DNA of 47,784 nucleotides from Mesobacillus boroniphilus JCM 21738 (GTDB lineage: Bacteria > Bacillota > Bacilli > Bacillales > Cytobacillaceae): positions 1 to 47,784 of the forward strand of contig NZ_BAUW01000020.1 of NCBI RefSeq assembly GCF_000517385.1, given 5' to 3'. Of this stretch, positions 17,643 through 28,039 are shown in pieces. A program made the position numbers and the translations under genes. Positions within the stretch are counted from its first letter, which is position 1, and each line of letters opens with the position of its first letter. The notes below the pieces were generated by a model. That model did no database searches and had not been told where the DNA came from. It worked only from the letters and a program-made list of their open reading frames with translations.

Positions 17643-18593
17643 TCATTTTTTACATACAATAACCTCTCGTTCTAAGTTCCCTTTCCTCACGACACAGCGA
17701 TCAGCAATTTCAAAGCCGGCATTTCCGATGATAGTGTCTATTGGTTCAATCGTGACGATGACTACTTTTTCAGCGAATTCATATGTGCTTTGAAGCATCT
17801 CTAGCTGCTCTTCTGGTGTGATGACCGAGCACAGATTGTACGGCATATCGATAATCGCCACGTCATAGCTCCCAGTGACCTCGCGGATGTCCTTGAACAT
17901 CACTTCCGTTGCATAGCCAAAATGCGCAATGTTCTCCCTTGTTCCAGGCAGTATGAGCGGATTGATATCACTGGCCACGATGTCGATGCCCATCGACAAT
18001 GCTTCCACCACTACCGTTCCAATTCCGCAGCATGGGTCGATTGCTTTAACTCCAGCAGGATCAGGAACGGCGATATTGGCGACGGCTCTTGCGACACGGG
18101 TGCTTAATGAAGTTGAGTAGCTATGCGGTTTTTGCTGATGGTTCAGCCAGACTGCTTCACTGCTGTGATATTCACCAAATACCCAACGCTCGTTTACATT
18201 CATGATCCCAAACACCACGACTGGATTTACGAGCTCCGGCTCACCGGGAATTTGCAGACCGACTTCCCGTTCGATTCGGCGCCTCTCTTCAAAATCCACC
18301 TTTTCAGGACCTGTCACTTTTACATACATCACTTTAAAAGTAGAACCATTCAATTCTATCTTCTTCACTTGCTCAATTAGGTCCTCGAATTGCTCACCTT
18401 CCAGGATGACATCCATACGTCCCCTCATAAACGGACTTCGGCTTGGATCGATTTTTACAGTACTCTCCAGGATGCTGGATTCTGTATCCTCCCCAAAAAA
18501 AGAGCGCATTTCCAGAGCGCACAACTCTCTTTTTTCAGCCGGAAAAGCGTAATTATATATAAAAGACTTAGGCTTAAAGTTTGTGAATTCCAA
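17643..18593 (-). CDS. TRM11/THUMP-type SAM-dependent RNA methyltransferase
   Basis: A 316-residue protein whose C-terminal half is a Rossmann methyltransferase: motif I DPCCGIGTVVVEAL, then ASDINPLI, and a catalytic-loop motif DMPYNLCS in place of the usual DPPY of N2-guanosine methyltransferases. The N-terminal half is the THUMP-like substrate domain (SRSPFMRGRMDV, LSTRVARAVANIAVPDP leads into the fold). It is likely a tRNA or rRNA guanine-N2 methyltransferase; the exact base is unknown. The TTG start at 18593 has no clear ribosome site, and a repeat element sits 25 bp upstream, so the original start may have been altered. Confidence 0.75.
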   Translation of the reverse strand: MEFTNFKPKSFIYNYAFPAEKRELCALEMRSFFGEDTESSILESTVKIDPSRSPFMRGRMDVILEGEQFEDLIEQVKKIELNGSTFKVMYVKVTGPEKVDFEERRRIEREVGLQIPGEPELVNPVVVFGIMNVNERWVFGEYHSSEAVWLNHQQKPHSYSTSLSTRVARAVANIAVPDPAGVKAIDPCCGIGTVVVEALSMGIDIVASDINPLILPGTRENIAHFGYATEVMFKDIREVTGSYDVAIIDMPYNLCSVITPEEQLEMLQSTYEFAEKVVIVTIEPIDTIIGNAGFEIADRCVVRKGNLEREVIVCKK

Positions 18594-18617
18594 TCAGTTT
18601 CAAATCCTTCCGCTGTA

Positions 18618-18743
18618 AGAAAAGCGCAAGCGCCTTGCTCAGCCCCGACAAGCGTTGGAGGGCTGACCATTGAAGTCGTTCTTTGACTTCAATGGGCGGA
18701 CCGAAACGTCTCGAGGGGCTAGGCGCTGGAGCTAGACACTAAT
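18618..18743 (+). repeat. Dispersed structured repeat, copy 1 (type A tail)
   Basis: It runs from gaaaagcgcaagcgcc through cagccccgacaagcg, a GAAGTC/GACTTC hairpin, and ggggctaggcgctggagcta to gacactaat. The ends are complementary (AGCGCC...AGCCCC against GGGGCT-A-GGCGCT), so the unit can fold into a branched structure. It has no ORF. Confidence 0.85.
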
Positions 18744-18864
18744 CAAAGTGTAAATTTATCCATTCCATGTCATATAACTTGCCTTCTGCAAATCGAAATA
18801 AAAATGACTTACCGCTTGGGCAAGTCAAGTGCTTGGTATGCGAGCTGATACTTTCCGCCCTCAG
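18744..18864. other. Intergenic DNA after the repeat, no gene seen
   Basis: About 120 bp between the repeat and the small minus-strand ORF, with no supported feature. Confidence 0.4.
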
Positions 18865-18999
18865 CTACTTCAGAATGATACAAACCTTAAGGGCGAAGTT
18901 TCTCTCCAAACCATGTTCTTTTATCAAACTGGATAAGCGCGTTTGCAGTTCTGGATTATCCTTAATCAACTGTTTCATTTGAGATTTTACAAACTTCAT
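18865..18999 (-). CDS. Possible 44-residue protein
   Basis: A minus-strand frame encodes MKFVKSQMKQLIKDNPEL followed by QTRLSSLIKEHGL and ends ALKVCIILK. It is amphipathic and basic with a helix-forming composition like a coding sequence. A modest ribosome site (aaggt, 8 bp upstream) is present. No family is recognised. It could be a complete small protein or the start of a longer, frame-broken one. Confidence 0.35.
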   Translation of the reverse strand: MKFVKSQMKQLIKDNPELQTRLSSLIKEHGLERNFALKVCIILK

Positions 19000-19086
19000 C
19001 TAGTTTTACCTTTACCCTTCAAAATCTAATATTCCTGCTAAGTATAGCATGAACAAGTCTATAGTCAGTCATAACTTTTTTCTTAA

Positions 19087-19955
19087 TCAATCCGGTTCTA
19101 CATGGACATGGACGTCATAAATATCGTATTCTTGCATGAGCTTATCTTCGACCCTCGTCGAGATATCATGAGCGGTGCTGATGTCGAGGGTAGGTTTCAC
19201 AGTGATGACGCAGTCAACGACAATATTGTTTCCGTAGCTGCGTGCCTTTAGATCATTAATTCCTTTTACTCCAGGAATATTACAGATGGTTTCGTTATAT
19301 TCTTTAATTAGGTCTACATCAAAGCCGTCTGTCAGCTGGTGGGATGCTTCCCGGAAGATATCCCAGCCTGTTTTTAAAATTAGTCCGCCAACGATGAATG
19401 CAGTTACAGGGTCGAGCCACGGCAAACCAAATTGGGAGCCGATGATGCCAACGGCAGTACCAATACTCACCCACGAATCGGACAGGTTATCTTTAGCCGC
19501 GGCCATCACCGAATGGCTTTTTATTTTCCATGCGAGATTTCGGTTATAGCGATACACGAAATACATAATTAAAGCAGAAAAAAATCCTGTCCATGCAGCA
19601 ATAAGATCTGGTGCTTCGGCTGTCCCTTCAAAAAATGATGTGAAGGCGCTGGTTAAAACCTGGAAACCAACAAGGATAATGATGAAAGATGCGACCATCG
19701 ATGCGACCATTTCCGATTTCCAGTGGCCATAAAGATGATCTTCATCGCAGGTTTTTGTGACAGCCTCAACCCGATCAGGACGGACAGCGAGGCTAGAATA
19801 TCGGTCGTATTATTCAAGCCATCAGCCTTCAATGCTTCAGAATCGCTGATATAACCTACAGAAAGTTTTAAGGCAGAAAGAATAATATAAGCGAGGATAC
19901 TGATCATCGCCCCGCGTTCACCTAGTTTTAAATTGGAATAACGTTGTTCATTCAT
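19087..19955 (-). CDS. Cation diffusion facilitator exporter, Mn/Zn type (one frameshift)
   Basis: A six-helix CDF family antiporter that exports divalent metal in exchange for protons. The metal-site motifs are NNTTD in TM2 and DNLSD in TM5 (N/DxxxD, rather than the HxxxD of zinc exporters), which is closer to the manganese exporters MneP/MneS of B. subtilis; that assignment is inference. The C-terminal cytoplasmic ferredoxin-like domain is present (GVKGINDLKARSYGN, VHVHVEPD). A missing base near 19746 splits the frame; restoring it gives ADEDHLYGHWKSEM, the conserved CDF loop, and 289 residues in all. Confidence 0.85.
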
Positions 19956-20177
19956 GGTTTAGCCTCCATTCAACTGCTAGAACATTTTAACAATCAAGGA
20001 GCGAGTGAGTCTATAGCAACCTTTTTACCCTTGTCCATACAATTAACAGGTAAGCAAAAAAGTTTCCCTAGGTAAAATAGAAGTAATTACCAGAAACTTT
20101 TCAGAGGTTTAGTTCGTACTAATAAATATCGGAAAATTACGCGATTAACGGCACAGCTACAAAACTATTTTCATTTG

Positions 20178-20186
20178 TGGTAAAAT
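20178..20186 (+). promoter_or_regulatory. Extended -10 element for the LTA synthase gene
   Basis: TGG-TAAAAT is an extended -10 (TGnTAtAAT type) about 33 bp before the start codon. No good -35 is seen. Confidence 0.45.
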
Positions 20187-20218
20187 GTAAACTTCAATAG
20201 ATTCCTAGGAGGGATTAT

Positions 20219-22081
20219 ATGGGAACAAAAAAGAACATGTCCATAAGTTTCGTATTGATTGCCATTGTCCTATTATGGCTTAAAAACTACACCGTTTATA
20301 AGTTCATTTTTGATATAGATATTGAAAATACAATGCAGGAATTTATCCTGTTCATCAATCCTTTAAGCTTCCTCATGATTGTCCTGGGCATCGGGATCTT
20401 CATGGCTGGAAGGAAGCAGAAAATTTTCGTTGTAGCCACGAGCTTTATCACATCCTTTATTCTTTACGCAAATGTTGTTTACTATAAGGAATTCAGTGAT
20501 TTCATCACGATTCCGCTGTTGACACAGACAAGCAATATGGGCGATTTAAAGAGCAGTGTCGGCGAATTGATTGGCTGGACTGACATCCTTTATTTTTCCG
20601 ATGCCCTTTTGATTCTGGTTTTAGCCATTGTCAAAACACCTAATATTTCTTTTAGAAAGTACAAAAGCGTTTATGCTGCTGCATTTTATTTCAGCGCGAT
20701 TGGCCTGGCATTTTTCAACCTCGGACTTTCTGAATCTGAACGACCTGAATTGCTGACTCGTACATTTGACAGGGAAATCCTTGTTAAGAACATCGGGACA
20801 TACAATCATCATATTTACGATGCGTACCTGCAAACAAAAACAACTGCCCAAAGAGCCATGGCAGATGGGAACCAGCTGACTGAAATCGAGAACTATACTC
20901 GTGCTCAATACACAGAACCATCTAAAGAAATGTTCGGAGCAGCAAAGGGCAAGAACATCATTGTAGTTTCAATGGAATCTGTCCAGGAGTTCGTCATCGG
21001 TCAGACGGTGAATGGCCAGGAGATTACTCCATTTTTGAATGAATTCATTAAAGACAGCTATTACTTTGATAATTTTTACCATCAGACGGCACAGGGTAAA
21101 ACGTCTGATTCCGAATTCTTATTGGAAAACTCTTTATACCCGCTCGGCCGCGGTGCTGTATTCTTCACCCACTCAGGGAATGAGTATATGTCACTTGCTG
21201 AAAGGCTGAAGGAAAACTCTTATTACACAGCGAAGCTTCATGCGAACAACAAGAGCTTCTGGAATCGTGACGTAATGTACAACAATTTTGGCTATGACCG
21301 TCTCTACTCATTGCCGGATTATGAAGTGAACGAAGAAAACTCTGTTGGTTGGGGCATGAAGGACGTGGATTTCTTTGACCAGTCAATTCAGCAATTAAAA
21401 GAAATGCCGCAGCCATTCTTCGCGCAGTACATCACGCTGACAAACCACTTCCCGTTTGAACTGGATGAAGAGGACAAATTCATCGATGAATTTGATTCAA
21501 ATAGCGGAACCTTGAACCGCTACTTCCCAACCGTCCGCTATACGGATGAAGCATTGAAGCTATTCATCGAGGACTTGAAGGCAGAAGGACTTTACGAGGA
21601 TTCGATCATCGTGATCTACGGTGACCACTATGGAATTTCTGAAAACCATAACAAGGCAATGTCCCAGTACCTAGGAAAAGAAATCACGCCATTTGTTACA
21701 ACACAACTGCAGCGTGTGCCAATGATCATCCACATACCGGGACACGAAGGCAAAACAATTTCGAGCGTATCTGCCCAGATTGACCTTCGCCCAACATTGT
21801 TGAATCTTGCTGGTATTGATACAAAGCAGGACATTCAGTTTGGAACAGACCTGTTCTCCGAAAAGCAGGATAACTTTGTTGTCCTGAGAGACGGCAGCTT
21901 CATTACCGAAGATGCAGTCTACACGAAAGGCGTTTGCTACGATAAGGCCACAGGTGAGCCGACAGACGGTGCAAGCTGTGAACCATACATCGAGCATGCA
22001 AAGAACGAACTGAGCTATTCAGACCAAATCATTTATGGAGACTTGCTCCGCTTTTATAGAAAAGATGAACAACAACAATAA
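20219..22081 (+). CDS. LTA synthase family protein (membrane sulfatase-like)
   Basis: A 620-residue polytopic protein: five hydrophobic helices in the first ~200 residues, then a large extracellular alkaline-phosphatase-fold domain. Catalytic features of lipoteichoic acid synthases are visible: [10 protein letters not shown] (metal-binding Glu), QGKTSDSEF with the nucleophilic Thr, and VIYGDHYGI (metal-binding Asp-His). These enzymes move glycerol-phosphate from phosphatidylglycerol to the growing teichoic acid chain. B. subtilis has several (LtaS, YfnI, YqgS); the N terminus looks most like YqgS, but I do not assign it. Start with ctaggaggg. Intact, single gene. Confidence 0.88.
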   Translation: MGTKKNMSISFVLIAIVLLWLKNYTVYKFIFDIDIENTMQEFILFINPLSFLMIVLGIGIFMAGRKQKIFVVATSFITSFILYANVVYYKEFSDFITIPLLTQTSNMGDLKSSVGELIGWTDILYFSDALLILVLAIVKTPNISFRKYKSVYAAAFYFSAIGLAFFNLGLSESERPELLTRTFDREILVKNIGTYNHHIYDAYLQTKTTAQRAMADGNQLTEIENYTRAQYTEPSKEMFGAAKGKNIIVVSMESVQEFVIGQTVNGQEITPFLNEFIKDSYYFDNFYHQTAQGKTSDSEFLLENSLYPLGRGAVFFTHSGNEYMSLAERLKENSYYTAKLHANNKSFWNRDVMYNNFGYDRLYSLPDYEVNEENSVGWGMKDVDFFDQSIQQLKEMPQPFFAQYITLTNHFPFELDEEDKFIDEFDSNSGTLNRYFPTVRYTDEALKLFIEDLKAEGLYEDSIIVIYGDHYGISENHNKAMSQYLGKEITPFVTTQLQRVPMIIHIPGHEGKTISSVSAQIDLRPTLLNLAGIDTKQDIQFGTDLFSEKQDNFVVLRDGSFITEDAVYTKGVCYDKATGEPTDGASCEPYIEHAKNELSYSDQIIYGDLLRFYRKDEQQQ

Positions 22082-22086
22082 TTGTG

Positions 22087-22112
22087 AACCCCACTGATCA
22101 GTCAGTGGGGTT
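22087..22112 (+). terminator. Terminator, 11-bp stem
   Basis: aaccccactga (22087-22097) pairs with tcagtggggtt (22102-22112), followed by a T-run. Confidence 0.9.
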
Positions 22113-22160
22113 TTTGTTTTCCGTTAAAAATACATAAACAGCTGTGGTTTTATCAGGAGC

Positions 22161-22285
22161 TCGGTATCACTTCGGACAAAGTCCTTTTAAGGTGACGTTG
22201 TTTTGCCCGAACCTGATATCACTTTGGACAAAGTCTTAAGGAGGCGCAGTTTGGTCCTAAGCTGATATCACTTTGGACAAAGTCT
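22161..22285. repeat. Three tandem units of about 50 bp
   Basis: Each unit carries tatcactttggacaaagtc (first copy with ttcgg), starting near 22165, 22216 and 22265. The core ctttggacaaag is a small palindrome. The text between cores differs (gacgttgttttgccc, gaggcgcagtttggtcc) but has similar length. Confidence 0.8.
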
Positions 22286-22307
22286 CGTATTTTTAAAATT
22301 ATGCGTA

Positions 22308-22332
22308 AAAAAACGCCCCATTAAGGAGCGTT
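22308..22332 (-). terminator. Likely terminator of the ribonuclease J gene
   Basis: aacgcccc and ggagcgtt can pair with one mismatch, and a T-run follows on the minus strand (the aaaaaaa at about 22307-22313). Confidence 0.6.
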
Positions 22333-22338
22333 CTCAGA

Positions 22339-24002
22339 TTATACTTCCATAATAATAGGCAAGATCATTGGCCTTCTGCCAGTCTGGCTGTATAGGAACG
22401 GATTGACGACGTCGATGACTGCTTTCTTGATACTCGACCAGTCCTTCGTGCCCCCCGCCAGTTCTGTTACAATTTTATCCTTGATCAGTTCTTCTACATT
22501 CTTCATCAGGTCGCCAGATTCCCTGACGTAAACGAATCCTCTTGTCACGACTGTCGGCTTGTTGACAAGCTGCTTCTTTTCGCGGTCGATCATCATGGTG
22601 ACGATCACAAGTCCGTCCTGGGACAGGACTCTTCTGTCCTTTAACACGATATGTCCGATATCGCCGATGCCGCTGCCGTCAACATATACTGGCTGCGCTG
22701 GTACTTTTCCGGCAACCTGGCCGCCCTCATTAGATAACTCAAGAACATCGCCATTTTCTAAAATAAAACAGTTTTCACGAGGGATTCCGCATTGCTCTGC
22801 TAATTTGACATGCTGGTTTAGCATGCGGTACTCACCGTGAATCGGAATGAAGAACTTCGGATTCAGCAGCTTGATCATCAACTTCTGTTCATCCTGCTTG
22901 CCATGTCCGGAAGTATGGACTTCACTGATTTTATGATGGATGATTTCTGCGCCCATACGGTGCAGCTTATCAATCACTCGGTTTACGCTGATTGTGTTGC
23001 CTGGTATCGGCGAGGAAGAAAATACAATCGTATCTCCAGGAATGACGGAAATTTGTCTGTGCGTGCCATTTGCTATTCTCGCAAGTGCCGCCATCGGTTC
23101 CCCCTGGCTTCCTGTACAGATAATTGTCATCTCATTGCTTGGAACCTTCCCAATTTCATTGACGCTCACGAACGCCTCATCTGGTGCAGAAATATAGCCC
23201 AATCTGCGGCCAATTTCAAACGTCTTTTCCATGCTGCGGCCAACAACGGCCATTTTCCGATCATACTTAAGAGACGACTTCACCACCTGCTGGATCCTGT
23301 CAATGTTCGATGCAAACGTCGCGAAAATGACACGGCCGTCCACCGTCTGGAATATATCCTCGATAGCTTCACCGACTCTTTTTCTGAGACAGAAAAACCT
23401 GGTACTTCGCTGTTCGTGCTATCCGATAACAGACAGAGCACTCCTTCACCGCTGACTTTGGCGATTTGTTGAAAATCAGTTTCCGCACCTACTGGCGTCA
23501 AATCAAATTTGAAGTCACCGGTATGGACAATGTTCCCCTCCGGAGTCGTCACGACAACACCGAAAGAATCGGCGATACTATGCGTCGTCCTGAAAAAACG
23601 CACCTTGATATTCTGGAATTCCACGACTGTGTCATTTTTGACTTGGTGGAATTTAACGCCTTTGATTTTGTGCTCCAGCAGCTTTGACTTGATTAGCTCA
23701 ACTGCGAAATCGCCGCCATAAATTGGCGCCTTTACATCCTTCAGCAAGAATGGCAGACCGCCGATATGGTCCTCGTGGCCATGTGTCACGAAAATTCCGA
23801 CAAGCTTGTCCTGATTTTGCTTCAAATAAGTATAATCCGCAAGCACATAATCAATCCCAAACAACTCATTATCCGGAAACTTGATTCCGCAGTCCACTAA
23901 CACCATTTCATTTTTGTATTCGATTACATACGTATTTTTTCCGATCTCACCAAGACCGCCTAAAGCAAAAATTTTAAGATCCTTTTTCAATTTCGTTTCC
24001 AT
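22339..24002 (-). CDS. Ribonuclease J, J1-like (one frameshift)
   Basis: A metallo-beta-lactamase/beta-CASP ribonuclease with 5'-3' exo- and endonuclease activity in mRNA decay and rRNA maturation. The zinc motif THGHEDHIGG is complete, as in RNase J1 and unlike J2 (HGHDEN). TTHSIADSFG, HTGDFKFD, the beta-CASP region (TGSQGEPMAALARIANGTHR) and the C-terminal domain ending RRPMILPIIMEV are all typical. The frame breaks near 23380 (a run of five A where six are needed); restored length is 554 residues, as in B. subtilis J1 (555). No rpoY (ykzG) precedes it, unlike rnjA in B. subtilis, so it may be an additional paralogue. Confidence 0.88.
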
Positions 24003-24220
24003 AGTTCAACTCCTGTTTCTTTGTTCAAATGTATTTATCAATTCCCATGGGAATCATAGTCAAAAAAATAGTGAAGAAATCGTTGAAGAAAATTGGGGTT
24101 TGAAGTTCTTAAAATATACCATAAAATAAGCATTTCAACAAATAATGCTATCCTCAGTACTATTTAGACGAGTATTTATGGGGGAAAGTTGCTGAGACGG
24201 ATAATTTTCATCCTGAGGAT
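24003..24220. other. Intergenic DNA upstream of ribonuclease J
   Basis: The RBS (caggag, minus strand) lies at about 24011-24016. Beyond it I see AT-rich DNA and no supported gene. Confidence 0.4.
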
Positions 24221-24376
24221 TCTTTTCGGTCAATGCAGTGGCTCTGCTTTTACCGTTTTCGCTCCTTTCACTCCTTTTCGGGCAATGCAGCGGCTCTGCT
24301 TTTACCGTTTTTCCTCCTTTCACTTCTTTTCGGGCAATGCAGCGGCTCTGCTTTTACCGTTTTTCTTCTTTTGGCT
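24221..24376. repeat. Three tandem units of exactly 52 bp
   Basis: The core caatgcagcggctctgcttt recurs at 24231, 24283 and 24335 (first copy with gtggct), followed each time by taccgttttt and a C/T-rich stretch. Inside each, GCAG...CTGC can form a short hairpin. Frames running through it on either strand are low-complexity and not called. Confidence 0.85.
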
Positions 24377-24490
24377 CTTTATTGGGTAAAGCAGCTGTAT
24401 AAAGACTCCTTCTATGTGACCTTTTGTCGATGGTTCAATTAATTTGGGCTTATAGAAAATTTCTTACATTCACTACCTGCCAAACATCAA

Positions 24491-24525
24491 AAACACCGCA
24501 ATCATATCATGCGATCGCGGTGTTT
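24491..24525 (-). terminator. Terminator of the PAS chemoreceptor gene
   Basis: aaacaccgc (24491-24499) pairs with gcggtgttt (24517-24525). Confidence 0.75.
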
Positions 24526-24533
24526 CGTGGTCC

Positions 24534-25454
24534 TTACAATATATCCTTGAACGTCTTTGCCTGCTGGTCCAATTCGCGGGCGGCACTTCCGATTTCTTTG
24601 AAGGCGGTGACCGCTTGTTCATTGAGTGTCTGGTTGTTGATGATGCCATTTTGCGAGCGTCTAGTGGCTTCGTTGATTTTGGTGATTTCGCCTGCTATTC
24701 CTTCAATGTGTTCATTGACTTCCTGGATGGAATCCTGGACACGCGTGGCGAGCTTCCTCACTTCTCCAGCAACGACATTAAAACCTCTTCCATGTTCCCC
24801 GGCCCTAGCGGCTTCGATGGCTGCGTTCAGGGCAAGCAGATTGGTTTGTGCGGCAATTTCGCGAATGGTCTGCACAATGCTGCCGATCGATTTGGCCTGT
24901 GATTTAAGCGATTCGAGAATTTGCAGATTTTCTTTTGATTCCTCTGCCAGTTTGATGGCTGCAGTGGCTGCTTCTTCACTTCTTGTAATGCCCAGCTCAG
25001 CCCGGCTGCTTACCTCTTCAGACATCTCCTTAAGCTGCTCGGCCAGTCTGGTTGTATTCAACTCCCGTTGTGTTATATCCGTGGCCACTTTTACCACACC
25101 CGCGACTCTTCCCAGAGAATCGTAAACAGGTGTATATGTAGCCTCCAGCCAGAGCAGTTTCCCTCTTTTCGTGACTCGTTGGATTTTCTCCTGAAAGCTT
25201 TTTCCATTGCGGAGGTTCCTCCATAGCTCTGTGTATTTCCTGCTGGCCGCAAACTCTGCTGTACAAAATTGTTTATGCAAAAGTCCTGGCATTTCTTCGA
25301 CACGATAGCCCATTGTCATCGCAAAGTTTTCATTTGCCCAAAGCACTTTTCCATCGGGATCAAATTCGATCATCGCCAAAGACCTTTCAATTGCTGTCAG
25401 GACCGCGTCTTCTTCAAAAACCTGTGTGCTCATCTTTTCCATTCTAATCTGCAT
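24534..25454 (-). CDS. Soluble PAS-domain methyl-accepting chemotaxis protein
   Basis: A 306-residue cytoplasmic receptor with no membrane helix. An N-terminal PAS domain (about 15-130: [19 protein letters not shown], then [17 protein letters not shown]) is followed by a short methyl-accepting signalling hairpin whose tip reads [23 protein letters not shown] receptors of this kind often carry flavin or haem and sense redox or oxygen; the cofactor cannot be told here. The signalling part is short, with few helical heptads. The start is uncertain: ATG codons at residues 1, 5 and 8. It is a single gene with no other chemotaxis genes beside it. Confidence 0.8.
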   Translation of the reverse strand: MQIRMEKMSTQVFEEDAVLTAIERSLAMIEFDPDGKVLWANENFAMTMGYRVEEMPGLLHKQFCTAEFAASRKYTELWRNLRNGKSFQEKIQRVTKRGKLLWLEATYTPVYDSLGRVAGVVKVATDITQRELNTTRLAEQLKEMSEEVSSRAELGITRSEEAATAAIKLAEESKENLQILESLKSQAKSIGSIVQTIREIAAQTNLLALNAAIEAARAGEHGRGFNVVAGEVRKLATRVQDSIQEVNEHIEGIAGEITKINEATRRSQNGIINNQTLNEQAVTAFKEIGSAARELDQQAKTFKDIL

Positions 25455-25615
25455 GTTGTCTCCTCTTAATCATTTGATATGTATCTTTGTTACTATCGTA
25501 CTAGTCTTTTATGCTCTTCGACAATTTTGAATATGCTCTGGTCCTCTGCACCATAGAAAACACCAAACGACTCATGTTAAGATAATGTATAATCTAAATG
25601 AAGGATGGGATTCTT

Positions 25616-26179
25616 TTGGATCAAAAAATCTTGCCCGCATCTTCAAACATGAAAGAATTTGAACAGTTTCTCGAAAGTCCTTATGAAATTGGCGTCATGC
25701 TGGAAGTACATATCGCTCAATTGAAAAATATCAATGCGATGGCGAAGCGCTATGGGAAAAAAATGATTTATCATGTGGATATGATTCAGGGGTTGAAGAG
25801 TGATGATTTTTCAACCGAATATATATGCCAGGAATACAAACCGTATGGCCTGATTTCCACGAAGTCGAGTGTCATTTTAAAAGCAAAGCAAAAAGGAGTG
25901 CTAGCTGTGCAAAGAGTATTCCTGATTGATTCCCATGCACTCGAAAAAAGCTATAAACTCATCCAGAAAACCCGCCCAGATTATATTGAAGTTTTACCGG
26001 GGGCGATGCCTTGGATGATCAAGGAAGTCAAAGAACGAGTGAACATCCCGATCTTTGCAGGCGGCCTGATCCGGACAACCGAGGAAGTGAAGAATGCTTT
26101 GGATGCCGGGGCCACTGCGATTACTACATCTAAAAGCGAATTATGGGAAATAATCCAATTTCAAAAATCAGACACATGA
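25616..26179 (+). CDS. glpP: Glycerol-3-phosphate responsive antiterminator GlpP
   Basis: An RNA-binding antiterminator with a TIM-barrel-like fold that binds glycerol-3-phosphate and then keeps RNA polymerase from stopping in the glp leaders. Family motifs: KILPASSNMKEFEQF, KKMIYHVDMIQGLKSDDF, GLISTKSSVILKAKQKG, PDYIEVLPGAMPW and PIFAGGLIRTTEEV. I choose the TTG at 25616 because aaggatggga precedes it and a TATAAT at 25588-25593 puts the transcript start after the ATG at 25598. It is followed by glpD, its known target, whose leader carries the expected terminator. Confidence 0.88.
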   Translation: MDQKILPASSNMKEFEQFLESPYEIGVMLEVHIAQLKNINAMAKRYGKKMIYHVDMIQGLKSDDFSTEYICQEYKPYGLISTKSSVILKAKQKGVLAVQRVFLIDSHALEKSYKLIQKTRPDYIEVLPGAMPWMIKEVKERVNIPIFAGGLIRTTEEVKNALDAGATAITTSKSELWEIIQFQKSDT

Positions 26180-26196
26180 AAATCCCAGGTGGCTGT

Positions 26197-26204
26197 GATA
26201 TAAT
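26197..26204 (+). promoter_or_regulatory. Extended -10 promoter of glpD
   Basis: t26196-g26197 with TATAAT at 26199-26204 gives an extended -10. The -35 (near 26177) is weak. It begins about 20 bp after the glpP stop. Confidence 0.6.
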
Positions 26205-26237
26205 GATTACAAGTTAATAAATCGGGTAGGAGAACTG

Positions 26238-26299
26238 GAGAGACCACGATAACATTTCGGCTTTTGGGCGATAATGTTGTTTGTGGTCTCTCTTTTTTT
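26238..26299 (+). promoter_or_regulatory. GlpP-dependent leader terminator of glpD
   Basis: gagagaccac (26238-26247) pairs with gtggtctctc (26283-26292), with a second paired part inside (aacatt/aatgtt), followed by a T-run (26292-26299) and then the glpD ribosome site. In B. subtilis, GlpP with glycerol-3-phosphate prevents termination at such a leader hairpin. Confidence 0.85.
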
Positions 26300-26320
26300 C
26301 ATATTAAGGAGGCGTAATAG

Positions 26321-27975
26321 ATGAGATTTTCAAATCTCGACCGTAAAAATATAGTATCCAAACTAAAAAATGAAGCATTTGATGTCCTTGTCATTGGCGG
26401 CGGAATAACCGGTGCCGGAATAGCTGTGGATGCAGCCACAAGAGGAATGAACATTGCTTTGTTGGAAATGCAGGATTTTGCAGCAGGCACTTCAAGCCGT
26501 TCCACAAAGCTCGTGCACGGCGGCCTGCGTTATTTAAAACAATTCGAAGTGAAAATGGTGGCTGAAGTCGGCAAGAACGTGCGATTGTATATGAAAATGG
26601 CCCGCATGTCACTACACCGGAATGGATGCTCCTCCCCTTCCATAAAGGCGGAACATTCGGCAGCTTTAGTACCTCTATTGGTCTGAGGGTGTACGACTTT
26701 TTAGCAGGCGTCAAAAGATCGGAGCGCAGAAAAATGTTCAGCGCGGCCGAAACATTGGCAAAGGAACCACTCGTAAAAAAAGACGGATTGAAGGGCGGCG
26801 GCTATTATGTTGAATACCGCACCGATGATGCCCGCCTGACGATCGAGGTCATGAAGCAGGCTGTTGAAAAAGGCGCAACACCATTGAACTATTCTAAAGT
26901 TAAAAATCTTATTTATAAAAATGGGATTGTTGTAGGCGTCTTGGTTGAGGATCTTTTAACAGGCGAGGAATATGAAGTTCATGCCAAAAAAGTTGTTAAT
27001 GCAACTGGCCCTTGGGTCGATGGCATCCGTGAAATGGATGATTCAAAAAAAGGAAAAACCCTCAAGCTGTCAAAAGGTGTTCATATCGTCATCGATCAAT
27101 CACGCTTCCCGCTTAAGCAGGCGATTTATTTCGATACACCAGATGGCCGGATGGTCTTCGCGATTCCGCGCGATGGCAAAACCTATGTTGGCACGACCGA
27201 TACTTTTTACAATGAAGACCCAATCAACCCTGGCATGACAGAAGAAGACAGAAGCTATCTACTTAAAGCAATTCACTATATGTTCCCTGACGTGAATGTT
27301 ACGGAAAAAGATGTAGAATCCAGCTGGGCAGGCATCAGGCCGCTGATTCATGAGGATGGCAAGGCTCCTTCGGAAATTTCCAGGAAAGATGAAATTTGGG
27401 AATCAGATTCTAAACTGATCACCATCGCTGGCGGCAAATTGACTGGCTACCGTAAAATGGCGGAAACGATTGTCGACCTGCTTGCCGAGAAATTCGCTAA
27501 AGAAGAAGAACTCAGCTTCCCTGGTAGCCAGACGAAGAACCTGCCTATTTCCGGCGGAGATGTCGGCGGTTCTGCAAACCTTGATTTTTTTGTGGAAAAA
27601 CAGCTTGAAGAAGGCATGAGTGCTGGCCTTACAAAAGAAGAAGCCCGCCGTCTTGCCTATCAGTATGGATCGAACGCTCCGATTGTGTTCCAGCTTGCAT
27701 CAGAACATAAGAAAGAAGCAGTTCAATATGGCCTGCCATTGGAATTGTTCGCGAAGCTGATTTACGGCATCCAATATGAAGCGGCAGCAACACCAGTCGA
27801 CTTCTTCAACAGACGTACAGGAGCGATTTTATTCGATATCGACCTTGTGCATAACTTCAAGGAAAATGTGATTAACTTCATGCGCGACCAATTCAGCTGG
27901 AATGACCAGCAAACTGAAGCCTTTACCCTGGAGCTTGAAGGAGCATTAACAGAAGCAGTTGTTCCTGTAAAATAG
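26321..27975 (+). CDS. glpD: Aerobic glycerol-3-phosphate dehydrogenase (one frameshift)
   Basis: The membrane-associated FAD enzyme oxidises glycerol-3-phosphate to dihydroxyacetone phosphate and feeds electrons to quinone. The FAD site [13 protein letters not shown] and the motifs [23 protein letters not shown], and [12 protein letters not shown] are present. A missing G near 26575 (aagaacg for aaggaacg) splits the frame; restoring it gives [20 protein letters not shown] and 551 residues, the normal length. RBS aaggagg. It lies behind glpP and its leader terminator. No glpF or glpK is in the window, so glycerol uptake genes must be elsewhere. Confidence 0.93.
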
Positions 27976-27980
27976 CCAGC

Positions 27981-28009
27981 AAAACCCTGATCATGATGAT
28001 CAGGGTTTT
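27981..28009 (+). terminator. Terminator of glpD
   Basis: aaaaccctgatca (27981-27993) pairs with tgatcagggtttt (27997-28009). Confidence 0.9.
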
Positions 28010-28039
28010 TGGCCTGTTTTCGAGTAGATCAAGCTTTCT

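Noticed and set aside
24135-24442. Frames on both strands through the 52-bp array
   Set aside because: They reflect the repeat itself (repeated low-complexity peptide) and have no starts with ribosome sites.
24424-25125. A 233-codon plus-strand frame
   Set aside because: It is opposite the PAS chemoreceptor; Ala/Ser-rich shadows are typical opposite MCP genes.
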